Below, piece after piece: positions 18,887-27,209 of a stretch of 64,000 nt of DNA. How positions within the stretch are numbered: the first letter of the stretch is position 1; each line of letters starts with the position of its first letter. Position numbers and translations under genes: made by a program. Below the pieces are notes generated by a model, which saw only the letters and a list, made by a program, of their open reading frames with translations, did not search any database and was not told the origin of the DNA. The stretch spans positions 62,001 through 126,000 of the forward strand of contig MKWP01000016.1 of assembly GCA_001899805.1 (NCBI GenBank), given 5' to 3'. This DNA is from Lysobacterales bacterium 66-474. GTDB taxonomy: Bacteria > Pseudomonadota > Gammaproteobacteria > Xanthomonadales > Rhodanobacteraceae.

Positions 18887-19678
18887 CTAAGGAGGCAACC
18901 CGAAAAACGCGCGGGCATTGGCTGTCGTTTGCGTTGCGGTCACTTCCAATGTTTCGCCGCGCAAGCCGGCAACCACTTCGCAAATGTGCGCGAGGTACAT
19001 CGGCTCGTTGCGCCGGTGCGGGGGCTGCGGACGGATGTCGCGCGGCAACAGGTAGGGGGCGTCGGTCTCCAGCATCAACCGGTTCGCGGGGATTTCACGC
19101 ACCAGTTCGCGCAGGTGCACGCCGCGGCGTTCGTCGCAAACCCAGCCGGTGATGCCGACGTGGCAATCAAGGTCGAGGTAATCGAACAACGCGCGGCGCT
19201 GGTCGGTGAAGCAATGCACCACGACCGCGGGCACCTGGTCGCGTGCGGCTTTCAGCAGCGCGAGGAAATCCTCGTGCGCATCGCGCTGGTGCAGGAACAG
19301 CGGCATCCGCAGCTCGACCGCGATCGCGAGTTGCTTCTCGAACGCCGCGCGCTGCGCGGGGCGCGGCGACAGGTCGCGGAAATAATCGAGCCCGGTTTCA
19401 CCGATCGCGACCACCTCGGGTTCGCGTGCCAGCGCGCGCAGCAGCGCATCCGTTTCCGCACCGTAATCGCCGGCATGGTGCGGATGCACGCCGGCCGTCG
19501 CATGCAGCGTGCCGGGGTGCTCGCGCGCCAGTGCCAGCGCGTGCTCGCTGCCCACGCGCGAGGCGCCGGTCACGACCATGCGTGCCACGCCGGCCTTGCG
19601 CGCGCGTTCCAGCACCGCGTCGAAATCGCGGCGGAAGGATTCGTGGGTGAGGTTGGCGCCGATGTCGATCAGTTGCAT
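18887..19678 (-). CDS. tatD: TatD-family metal-dependent hydrolase
   Basis: This 263-residue enzyme belongs to the TatD DNase/deacylase family of metal-dependent (beta/alpha)8-barrel hydrolases. It starts MQLIDIGANLTHESF; the usual HxH is replaced in this sub-branch by the NLTH segment, as in E. coli TatD. Further metal-binding segments are ATAGVHPHHA, AIGETGLDYFRD, FLHQRDA, VVHCFTD and LETDAPYLLP. It converges with the methyltransferase, leaving three bases between them, and diverges from hrpB. Confidence 0.88.
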   Translation of the reverse strand: MQLIDIGANLTHESFRRDFDAVLERARKAGVARMVVTGASRVGSEHALALAREHPGTLHATAGVHPHHAGDYGAETDALLRALAREPEVVAIGETGLDYFRDLSPRPAQRAAFEKQLAIAVELRMPLFLHQRDAHEDFLALLKAARDQVPAVVVHCFTDQRRALFDYLDLDCHVGITGWVCDERRGVHLRELVREIPANRLMLETDAPYLLPRDIRPQPPHRRNEPMYLAHICEVVAGLRGETLEVTATQTTANARAFFGLPP

Positions 19679-19723
19679 GCGGCCATTTTACGTGAGGTTG
19701 TCGCCGCGACCGGAGGTTGTCGG

Positions 19724-22399
19724 ATGCCCGCCTACAATGCCGCGATGGATCGCGCCGACTTCCCGATCGCCCCGCTGCTGCCGCGCATCCGCGCGTCGTT
19801 GCGCGAACATCCGCGACTGGTGCTGGAAGCGCCGCCGGGCGCAGGCAAGACCACGCAGGTGCCGGCCGCGTTGCTCGACGAAGCCTGGCTGGCGGGCCGC
19901 AAGATCGTGGTGCTCGAACCGCGCCGGATCGCGGCGCGCGCGGCGGCGGAGTTCATGGCCGCGCAGCGCGGGGAAGCGGTCGGACAGACGATCGGCTATC
20001 GCATCCGTTTCGAGTCACACGTATCCGATGCAACCCGCGTCGAGGTGGTCACCGAGGGCATCCTGACGCGGATGCTGCAGGACGACCCGGAATTGCCGGA
20101 CGTCGGCGCGATCGTGTTCGACGAATTCCACGAGCGGCATCTGGCCGGTGACCTGGGCGCGGCGCTGGCGCTGGACGTGCAGGCGTCGTTGCGGCCCGAG
20201 CTGCGCATCGTGGTGATGTCGGCGACGCTGGAAGGCGAGCGCGTGGCACAATGGTTGAATGCGCCGCTTCTGCGCAGCGAGGGCCGCGCGTTTCCGGTGC
20301 GCATCGTATACCCGCCCCCACGGCGCGGGGAGAACGAGCTCGCGCATCTGCGTCGCGTGGTGCTGCAAGCCCTGGACGAAACCGATGGCGACGTGCTGGC
20401 GTTCCTGCCGGGGCGGCGCGAGATCGCGCAGGCGCAGCGAATGCTTGCAGCAGCTTTGGATACCAAACAAGCGGTGCGCGCTTTTATCCCTCTCCCTCCG
20501 GGAGAGGGTGGCGCGCAGCGCCGGGTGAGGGTCCGGGACCGTGCGCAGGACTCGAACCCTCACCCCAACCCCTCTCCCGGGGGGAGAGGAGATCCAATCG
20601 GCGAATTTGAAGTTCTAGTGCTGCACGGAGAGCTTGCGCTGGCCGAACAACAGGCTGCGCTCGCGCCGGGCGAAGCCGGCACGCGCCGCGTGATCCTCGC
20701 CACCAACGTTGCCGAATCCTCCATCACGGTGCCGGGCGTGCGTGCGGTGATCGACAGCGGACTCGCGCGCGAGCCGCGTTTCGACCCGAACTCGGGGTTC
20801 ACGCGGCTTGCCACCGTCAACATTTCGCAAGCATCCGCCGATCAACGCGCCGGGCGCGCGGGCCGACTTGCGCCGGGCAGCGCCTACCGGCTGTGGCCGG
20901 AAAGCAAGCGCCTCGAGGCCTCGCGCATGCCGGAGATCATGCAAGCCGAATTGTCGGGACTCGCGCTCGAGCTCGCGGCATGGGGCGTCGGTGCGGATGC
21001 CGGAGTGATGCATTGGTTGGATGCGCCGCCGAAGGGTGCGCTGGCCGCCGCCCGCGATCTGCTGCAACGGCTCGGCGCCATCGATGCCGAACTGCGCGTC
21101 ACGCCGCTGGGCCGCGAGATGCTGCAGCTGGGTGCAAACCCCCGCATGGCCGCCGCCGCACAGCGTGCGCCGGATGCGCTGCGCCCGCTGCTTGCCGACC
21201 TGCTCGCACTGGTGGACGCACGCTCACCGCTGCGGGGGGCGTTCAACGATGACTTGCGCGCGCGCGTCGCTGCGTTGCATCGCTGGCGCGACGGCGGCCC
21301 ACGCGTGGTACGCGACGCGGACAGCGGCGCCCTGTCCGCGATCGAGCAGGCCGCGCGCGGCTGGCGCAAGCGCCTCGGCATTCTGCACGGCGCCAGCGGC
21401 ACGCCGGATGCGTTGAGCGTGGGCAACCTTTTGTTGCACGCGTTTCCCGATCGCGTGGCGAAACAGGATACGAAGGACCCGCGTCGGTATCTGCTCGCCA
21501 ACGGTCGCGGCGTGCGCCTGCACGACGACTCCGGCTTGTTCGGGGAACCCTGGCTGGTCGTCACCGAGGCGCGCTTCGATGCGCGCGACAGCCTGGTCCT
21601 GGCCGCGGCGCCGTTCGATGCCTCGCTGCTGGAACGCGATTACCCGCAACGCTTCGTGCGCGAACGCGTGGTGAAGCAGAACGCGAACGACGTGGTCGAA
21701 GCTTTCGAGGAGCGTCGTTTCGACGCCATCGTGCTGGAGCGCCGCTCTGTTCCCGCGGAAGCGGAGGACACATTGCCCGCGCTGCTGGCGACGATCCGTG
21801 CGCGCGGTCTCGCGTCGCTTCCGTGGAGCGATGCGGCGCTGCGCCTGCGCGCGCGGATCGAGTGGCTGCGCCGCGTGATGCCGGAAGCCGGTTTGCCGAA
21901 CGTCGCCGACGATGCGCTGCTGGCGGCACTGGGAACCTGGCTGGCGCCCGTGCTCGCCGGCAAGCGCAAGCTGGGGGCGCTGTCGTCGGAGGACTTGTCG
22001 AATGCACTGGCCGGCCTGCTCGACTGGCCGCAGCGCAAGCTGCTGGAAGAAGCCGCACCCGATGCGCTCGCGATGCCGAGCGGAATGACGCGCAAGCTCG
22101 ACTACGCGGCGGCAGTGGACGGGGAATCGAACGCGGCGTCGCCGGTGCTCGCGGTGAAACTGCAGGAACTGTTCGGGCTGGCCGAAACCCCGCGCGTCGC
22201 CAACGGCCGCGTGCCCGTGATGTTGCACCTGCTCTCGCCCGGCGGTCGCCCGATCCAGGTCACGCAGGACCTGCGCGGCTTCTGGGATCGCACCTATGCC
22301 GAAGTGAAAAAGGAATTGAAGGGTCGTTATCCGCGCCATCCATGGCCAGACGATCCATGGAACGCAACACCCACCCATCGCGTCAAACCCCGTCGATGA
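19724..22399 (+). CDS. hrpB: ATP-dependent RNA helicase HrpB with in-frame repeat insertion
   Basis: This is a DEAH-box helicase of 891 residues. The start MPAYNAAMDRADF is preceded by GGAGG at 8 bases; MDRADF at 19745 is an alternative. Motifs in order are APPGAGKTTQVP (I), FDEFHERHLAGDL (II, DEFH), VMSATL (III), LATNVAESSITVPGV (V) and QRAGRAGRLAPG (VI). The HrpB C-terminal domain ends near FWDRTYAEVKKELKGRYPRHPWPDDP. At about residues 255-290 a peptide of about 38 residues (LPPGEGGAQRRVRVRD..., NPHPNPSPGGRGD) interrupts RecA domain 2. It is encoded by a CCCTCTCC-type repeat that keeps the frame open. The residues on both sides fit a continuous HrpB alignment without it. Confidence 0.9.
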   Translation: MPAYNAAMDRADFPIAPLLPRIRASLREHPRLVLEAPPGAGKTTQVPAALLDEAWLAGRKIVVLEPRRIAARAAAEFMAAQRGEAVGQTIGYRIRFESHVSDATRVEVVTEGILTRMLQDDPELPDVGAIVFDEFHERHLAGDLGAALALDVQASLRPELRIVVMSATLEGERVAQWLNAPLLRSEGRAFPVRIVYPPPRRGENELAHLRRVVLQALDETDGDVLAFLPGRREIAQAQRMLAAALDTKQAVRAFIPLPPGEGGAQRRVRVRDRAQDSNPHPNPSPGGRGDPIGEFEVLVLHGELALAEQQAALAPGEAGTRRVILATNVAESSITVPGVRAVIDSGLAREPRFDPNSGFTRLATVNISQASADQRAGRAGRLAPGSAYRLWPESKRLEASRMPEIMQAELSGLALELAAWGVGADAGVMHWLDAPPKGALAAARDLLQRLGAIDAELRVTPLGREMLQLGANPRMAAAAQRAPDALRPLLADLLALVDARSPLRGAFNDDLRARVAALHRWRDGGPRVVRDADSGALSAIEQAARGWRKRLGILHGASGTPDALSVGNLLLHAFPDRVAKQDTKDPRRYLLANGRGVRLHDDSGLFGEPWLVVTEARFDARDSLVLAAAPFDASLLERDYPQRFVRERVVKQNANDVVEAFEERRFDAIVLERRSVPAEAEDTLPALLATIRARGLASLPWSDAALRLRARIEWLRRVMPEAGLPNVADDALLAALGTWLAPVLAGKRKLGALSSEDLSNALAGLLDWPQRKLLEEAAPDALAMPSGMTRKLDYAAAVDGESNAASPVLAVKLQELFGLAETPRVANGRVPVMLHLLSPGGRPIQVTQDLRGFWDRTYAEVKKELKGRYPRHPWPDDPWNATPTHRVKPRR
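20488..20590. repeat. CCCTCTCC-type inverted-repeat element inside hrpB
   Basis: This element of about 103 bases is made of two hairpins, CCCTCTCCCTCCGGGAGAGGG (shown as one arm pair) at 20488-20508 and CCTCTCCCGGGGGGAGAGG at 20571-20589. Perfect inverted 10-mers, GGGTGAGGGT (20523-20532) and ACCCTCACCC (20556-20565), link the two. The same 15-base start and GGGTGAGGGT end occur in the intergenic element at 35905-36057. Confidence 0.75.
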
Positions 22400-22403
22400 G
22401 CGG

Positions 22404-23123
22404 TTAATCCTTCAAGGTGTAGTCCAGCGTCGCGACCACGCGCACGGTCTTGTCGACCTGCTTGTCCTCCTGCAGCATCGGCGCCTTGTCGCGCGGCAGG
22501 ATCTGGAACACGCCCTGGTTGGCGCGCCGGATGCCGCCCAGCTTGCTGCCGGAATCCTGCGCGAACTGTTCGGCGGCTTCGCGCGCATTTTTCATGGCCT
22601 CGGCGATCATCGACGGCTTCAACGCATTGATGCCGTCGAACAGATAGGTCGGGCCTTCGTCGTTGCCGCCGTTGGCATCACCCAGCACCACGCCCTGCGC
22701 GATCAACGCGCCGGTGTCCTGCGCGGCGGCCGCGACCGCATCGACGTTTTTCGTTCGCACCATGATGGTGCCCGTGACGATGAAGCGGGTCTTGTACTGC
22801 TGGTTGCCGTACATCTGCGCGGCGCGGTCGGTGACTTGCACGTTGCGGAACGCGATGTCGTCCTTGCCGAGCTTGTGCTGGCCGAGGAACGCCGTGACGG
22901 CGGCATCATCGTGCTGGACCGCGGCCTGCACCTCGGCGAGCTTGTCGCCGGTCTCGACGAAGCGCAGACGCCACAACGCGATGTCGGCCCTGACGTCGTG
23001 CTCCGCCAGGCCCTTGACGGTCACGAAACGTTCGTTGCGCGAGTGCGCGAATCCGTTGCCGATGAACCAGCCGCCAACGATCAATCCGATGGCGATGAAC
23101 AAACCGGCGACGAGACGGGTCAT
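22404..23123 (-). CDS. SIMPL (DUF541) domain-containing protein
   Basis: This 239-residue protein starts at MTRLVAGLFIAIGLIVGGWFIGNG, one membrane anchor or signal segment, with GGGAGAA upstream. The remainder is a SIMPL/DUF541 domain (FVTVKGLAEHDVRADIALWRLRF..., AEAMKNAREAAEQFAQDSGSKLGGIRRANQG). Such periplasmic or membrane-anchored proteins form oligomeric assemblies, and their function is poorly known. Its ATG overlaps the stop of the M28 peptidase gene by four bases (ATGA), so the two are translationally coupled and may act together at the envelope. Confidence 0.82.
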   Translation of the reverse strand: MTRLVAGLFIAIGLIVGGWFIGNGFAHSRNERFVTVKGLAEHDVRADIALWRLRFVETGDKLAEVQAAVQHDDAAVTAFLGQHKLGKDDIAFRNVQVTDRAAQMYGNQQYKTRFIVTGTIMVRTKNVDAVAAAAQDTGALIAQGVVLGDANGGNDEGPTYLFDGINALKPSMIAEAMKNAREAAEQFAQDSGSKLGGIRRANQGVFQILPRDKAPMLQEDKQVDKTVRVVATLDYTLKD

Positions 23124-24625
23124 GGCGTTCTCCCGGATGATGGTTTGCCGCCAGTCTGCCACGACGCCGGGCCGACTGCTCCGCCGCCGAACTTGCCGAA
23201 CAGGCGCGGGTAGCGCTCATCGACCGGCTTGCCGCCCGGTCCCAGTTTGGGCGAACGCGCGAAGCTCCCGGCAAAGCCGGGAAATTCCACCGGACTTTCC
23301 CAGCCGTCCTTGCTGATCGCCGACACGCCGAAGAACCAGTCATCGAGGATGATATTTTTCAACACCACCGAATCGGCATCGCCCGCATTCTGCACGTGCT
23401 GCCACTGCGGCGCGGTGGTCTCGCGCCACCAGGCGTTGTAGCTGGCCGCACCCGGCGAGGGTTTCCAAGACAGCGTGGTGTCGTAGGCCACGGCACCTTT
23501 CACGCCGAGGTCCGAAGGCGGCGGCGGCGCCATCGCCAGTGACGCCATGGTGATCGCGTCGAGCCGCGTGACATTGGCGAGGTAATCGAAGTCGACGCCC
23601 GAGATCACGTCGCCGTAGTGCACGCCGTTTTCGACACGCACGTTCTGGTGCTGGCGGTCGTAGTCCTCGTTCGATTCCGACAACCGCACCGCGGGAAAGC
23701 CCTGTTCGAGGAACGGCACCTGGTCGCCCGAGCGTCCCCAGCGGTCGGTGCGATACACCATGCGCACGTGGAAATCGTCGAGGTATTGCTCGGCGAGCGA
23801 CTGCATGTAGCGCGCGATGTTGCGCGAAGGCGAATCCACGCCGCCGCCGTGGTAACGGCGATACGCCGCCTGCTGCAGCGTCTCGTTGGTCTTGGTGCCT
23901 TCCGAGAACACGCGGATCGTGTGCGGGTCGTACGCGCCGTTGCCGCCGTGCGAGTTGCCGACCATGTCGTTGTTGAGGTTGGCCTCGACGTTCCAGCCGT
24001 GGTCGACCGCGTACTGCGCGATGATCTTGCCGCCGAACAGGCCCTGCTCTTCGCCGGAATCCGCCGAATACACCAGCGTCGCCGGGAACTTGTACTTCGA
24101 CAGCACGCGCGCGGTTTCGATCAGCGCGGCGACGCCGGCAGCATCGTCGTTGGCGCCGGGTGAATCGCCGGTTGCATCCATCACGTCGCTGCGGCGTGAA
24201 TCGAGATGCGCGGTCATCACGATCACGCGGTTCGCGACATCCATGGCGGAAGAGCTCCCTTGCTGGATCGCGACCACATCCATCACCTCGGCGCCGTCCT
24301 TGGGCATGCGTTCGCCGGTGAACACCTGCGAAGGTGTCACGATTTCGAGGCAGCCACCGCAGCCTTTGGAAATCATCTCGAACTGCGCCGCCACCCAGCG
24401 GCGCGCCGCACCGATGCCCCGCGTCTTCGAAGTGGTGGTCGAGAGCGTGTGGCGCGTGCCGAAACCGACCAGCGCCGCGTCGGTGGCGTGCAGGTTGGAC
24501 GCCTTCACCGCGCCCGCCATCTCGCGGAGTTCCGGATGATTGTTGACGGGCGGCGGCGCAGCGAAGGCCACGGCTGTCACCAGCGATGCAGCAGCCAACA
24601 TGGGCAGCGATCGAATGCGCAGCAT
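23120..24625 (-). CDS. Secreted M28-family zinc aminopeptidase
   Basis: This 501-residue protein starts at MLRIRSLPMLAAASLV, a signal peptide, after GGAGG; the ORF track adds 34 residues. The M28 metal-binding residues are visible in order: TAHLDS (His), GANDDAAG (bridging Asp), DSGEEQGL (catalytic Glu and ligand), NNDMVGN (Asp) and RQHQNVR (His). A C-terminal region of about 110 residues (TTLSWKPSPGAASYNAWWRET...) looks like a fibronectin-III/Ig-type module, often found on secreted peptidases. It is coupled to the downstream SIMPL gene. Confidence 0.85.
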   Translation of the reverse strand: MLRIRSLPMLAAASLVTAVAFAAPPPVNNHPELREMAGAVKASNLHATDAALVGFGTRHTLSTTTSKTRGIGAARRWVAAQFEMISKGCGGCLEIVTPSQVFTGERMPKDGAEVMDVVAIQQGSSSAMDVANRVIVMTAHLDSRRSDVMDATGDSPGANDDAAGVAALIETARVLSKYKFPATLVYSADSGEEQGLFGGKIIAQYAVDHGWNVEANLNNDMVGNSHGGNGAYDPHTIRVFSEGTKTNETLQQAAYRRYHGGGVDSPSRNIARYMQSLAEQYLDDFHVRMVYRTDRWGRSGDQVPFLEQGFPAVRLSESNEDYDRQHQNVRVENGVHYGDVISGVDFDYLANVTRLDAITMASLAMAPPPPSDLGVKGAVAYDTTLSWKPSPGAASYNAWWRETTAPQWQHVQNAGDADSVVLKNIILDDWFFGVSAISKDGWESPVEFPGFAGSFARSPKLGPGGKPVDERYPRLFGKFGGGAVGPASWQTGGKPSSGRTP

Positions 24626-24692
24626 GATGTTTTCCTCCGAAGGCAACCGCCCGAGCGTAAACCTGCCGCCGCCCGATTGCACGTGGCGAAGG

Positions 24693-26267
24693 TCAGTGCG
24701 TGGCTGCGTCCAGGATTTGCGAAGCACGCCATGCAGCGATGCGGTGGCTGCCGGACAGGAAATACGGCCAGGTTTCGAACGGAACGACGCCTTTCGGTTC
24801 GTCGCTGCGATCGCTGGTCAAGAGGATCCCTTCGGGATGCGCACGGCACCACGCCTGTACCTCGTCACCCGGAATCCATGGCAACGGCTGGTGCAGGTGC
24901 CCGGTGTAACCGAACAGGCCGTTGTGCCACTCGATATGCGCGATCGCGGTGTGCTGTTCGAGTGCCTGTTTCACGAACGCCGCTTCGGGGCGCACGTCCA
25001 GCGCAGGCAGGTACGCCAGTGCAGCGGCCAGCATCGCGGAGGAAATCAGCGCCGTCGCGGACAGCGCCAACGAACGCGCACCACGTCCCCACACGCGCCA
25101 GACGCCGACCGCGATGATCAGACCAACCATCGCAAAGGTGGCGATCGCCGGCTGCACGAGATAGCCAAACGTCTTCGCCGCCTGCCACGGCAATGACGCC
25201 ACCCCGATTGCCGCAACCAGCGCGAGCAACCCGAACAACAGCGGCCGCAGGCGCGCACCGGATTGTTGCAACAACCACGCGCCCGCCAGCGCCCACGCCG
25301 GCAGCAGCGGCAACAGGTAATGGATCTGCTTGCCGCTGATCGCGCAGAACGCGGCGAACGGCACCACCCACCAGCACCACACGAAGCGTCCGAAGCGACC
25401 CCGCCACAGGCCTGACCACGCCGCGAGCGGCGCGCGCAGGGTCAGCAGCCATGGCAGCAACAACACCGGCACCAGCGGCAGGTACCACCAGAACGGCCGG
25501 TTGTGCGCGAAACTCTTGGCGAGGCGCCCGCTGACCTTGTCCAGCAACGGCTGCCAATAGGTGGGCCCGGCGTACCGCGCGGCCGGCAGCAACCAGCACA
25601 GCGCGATCGCGACGCCGATCAGCAATCCGGCCAGCAGCGCGAAGTACCAACGCAGCTTGCGCGCGCGCGCGGTGTCGCTCCAGAGCGGCGCCAGCACCGC
25701 GACCGCCACCACGTGCAGCAGTATCACCGGACCCTTGGCGAGGATGCCGAGTCCGATCATCACACCCAGCCACACGATGCCGCGTTTCCATTTTCCCGCG
25801 TCGAGATCCAGCAACGCGTGCAGAGCGCCCAGCACCGTCAGCGCCAGCAGCAGATCGAACATGATCGCGGTGCTGAACACCGTGAAACCGACGCAGCCCG
25901 CGAGCAGCCACATCGCGGTATCGGCGCCACGCGCGTCCATCCCGAGTCGCGCAGCCAGACGGCGTAGCGCCAGCAGCATGCCCAGTGCGACGATCAACGC
26001 CTCGACGCGCGCGACCCAGGTGTGCACGCCCACGATTTTCCAGCCGCCCGCGATCAGCCAGAACAGCAGCGGCGACTTGTCCGAATACCACGCGCCGTTG
26101 ACGGTCGGCACCAGCCACTGTCCCGAGTTGAACATCTCCCACGCGGCGGTGAGGTAGCGCGTCTCGTCAATCGGAATCGGCGGAAACAGGATCGCGAGCG
26201 GCAGCAGCAGCGCGCACCACAGTGCCAGCCAGCGCCATGGGCGATCGGAATGCGTGGAAGTGTTCAT
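24693..26267 (-). CDS. GT39/ArnT-like lipid-linked glycosyltransferase, integral membrane
   Basis: This 524-residue protein with about 11 hydrophobic segments begins MNTSTHSDRPWRWLALWCALLLPLAILFPP. The first periplasmic loop carries PIDETRYLTAAWEMFNSGQWLVP and WYSDKSPLLFW, the acidic DE-type motif and KxPLxxW pattern typical of PMT/ArnT family GT-C enzymes. These enzymes use polyprenyl-phosphate sugars. ArnT adds aminoarabinose to lipid A, but no arn genes are present, so the substrate is open. The ORF track's 83 extra N-terminal residues come from the repeat region upstream. It sits 67 bases downstream of no related gene and is probably its own unit. Confidence 0.75.
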   Translation of the reverse strand: MNTSTHSDRPWRWLALWCALLLPLAILFPPIPIDETRYLTAAWEMFNSGQWLVPTVNGAWYSDKSPLLFWLIAGGWKIVGVHTWVARVEALIVALGMLLALRRLAARLGMDARGADTAMWLLAGCVGFTVFSTAIMFDLLLALTVLGALHALLDLDAGKWKRGIVWLGVMIGLGILAKGPVILLHVVAVAVLAPLWSDTARARKLRWYFALLAGLLIGVAIALCWLLPAARYAGPTYWQPLLDKVSGRLAKSFAHNRPFWWYLPLVPVLLLPWLLTLRAPLAAWSGLWRGRFGRFVWCWWVVPFAAFCAISGKQIHYLLPLLPAWALAGAWLLQQSGARLRPLLFGLLALVAAIGVASLPWQAAKTFGYLVQPAIATFAMVGLIIAVGVWRVWGRGARSLALSATALISSAMLAAALAYLPALDVRPEAAFVKQALEQHTAIAHIEWHNGLFGYTGHLHQPLPWIPGDEVQAWCRAHPEGILLTSDRSDEPKGVVPFETWPYFLSGSHRIAAWRASQILDAATH

Positions 26268-26291
26268 GCGCCGCGCAGCATAGTGGGGAAC

Positions 26292-26328
26292 AAGCGGCAC
26301 GCGATGCCGGTGGCATCGCGTGCCGCTT
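26292..26328. repeat. Perfect 17-bp inverted repeat with three-base loop
   Basis: AAGCGGCACGCGATGCC is followed by GGT and then by its exact reverse complement. The hairpin lies 25 bases upstream of the GT39-type gene and about 210 bases after the ferritin-like gene. No U-tract follows on either strand, so a REP-like or cruciform element is as likely as a terminator. Confidence 0.65.
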
Positions 26329-26537
26329 CGAGCGGGCGGCCAACAGCCACCGTCCATGGCGAAGAGCTCCGTGGCCGCACCGGCCCCCCGCACCATGGAT
26401 GGTTGCTTGCGCAGTTCTGCCTGCTCGAAACAAAGGGCTCGCGAGGCATGGAACAGCACACGCCGGCCAGCTGCGAGACTTGCATCACGCCTGACAAGCC
26501 CGGACACCAACATCAATCAAGACGATGGCCGCCCGGA
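26329..26537. other. Non-coding, repeat-like spacer downstream of the ferritin-like gene
   Basis: I see no gene in this spacer. It contains CCGTCCATGGCGAAGAGCTC (about 26350), similar to CCATCCATGGCGAAAGGGCTC at 2167-2187, and then an opposing CACCATGGATGGTTG (about 26390-26404). Together these make an imperfect inverted repeat of about 60 bases, which suggests a small dispersed element. Confidence 0.4.
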
Positions 26538-27119
26538 TTACTTGCGCTTGGCGGGACGCGGTCGGGCCGGTTCGCCCTTGTGGCCCAGCTCGGCCAGCAT
26601 CGTGGAAAGATCCTCGGCGTGTTCCTCCTCCATCGCGAGGATGCCCTCCATCATGCGCCGCGTGGTGGGATCGTCGGTGCCAAGGTAGCGGATGATTTCG
26701 CTGTAGCTCTCGATCGCGATGCGTTCGGCGACCAGATCCTCCTTGATCATGTCCACGAGGTCCGTGCCTTCGACGTATTCGGAGTGGCTGCGCGTCAACA
26801 GGCCTTCCGGCGACAGGTTGGGCGTTCCGTCGAGCTGGGTGATGCGCTGGGAAATCTGGTCGGCGTGGCCCTGCTCTTCGTTGGCGTGCACGAGGAACTC
26901 GTCGGCGATCGCCTTGGCATTGATGCCGGACGCCATGAAGTAGTGGTACTTGTAGCGCAGCACGCACACGATCTCGGTGGCGAGCGCTTCGTTGAGCACC
27001 TTCAGCACCGTTTCGCGGTCGGCCTTGTAACCCTCGGTCACTGCGCCGCGGTGGATGTGCTCGCGCGCACGCCTGCGCAGGGTCTTGATGTCGGTGAGGA
27101 ACGGTTGTTTCGCGGCCAT
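26538..27119 (-). CDS. Ferritin-like di-iron domain protein (bacterioferritin-like)
   Basis: This 193-residue protein starts at MAAKQPFLTDIKTLRRRARE with GGAGAG upstream; the ORF track adds 30 residues. It is a four-helix ferritin-like protein. Carboxylate/histidine ligands are visible in NEALATEIVCVLRYKYHYFMASG, ANEEQGHADQISQRI, DLVAERIAIESYSEIIRYLG and AMEEEHAEDLSTML, fitting two ExxH-type iron sites. The lysine/arginine-rich tail (RPRPAKRK) may contact nucleic acid. It probably stores iron or protects against peroxide. It follows the hydroxylase-sulfotransferase gene by 90 bases on the same strand. Confidence 0.82.
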   Translation of the reverse strand: MAAKQPFLTDIKTLRRRAREHIHRGAVTEGYKADRETVLKVLNEALATEIVCVLRYKYHYFMASGINAKAIADEFLVHANEEQGHADQISQRITQLDGTPNLSPEGLLTRSHSEYVEGTDLVDMIKEDLVAERIAIESYSEIIRYLGTDDPTTRRMMEGILAMEEEHAEDLSTMLAELGHKGEPARPRPAKRK

Positions 27120-27209
27120 GGCTTCTCTCCTTCGTTGGCGTCGCTGCTGGCGCACCACACTAGCACGCGCCGCGCGAACACGACCCCATGCGGCTCCGGT
27201 GCCGGTCAT

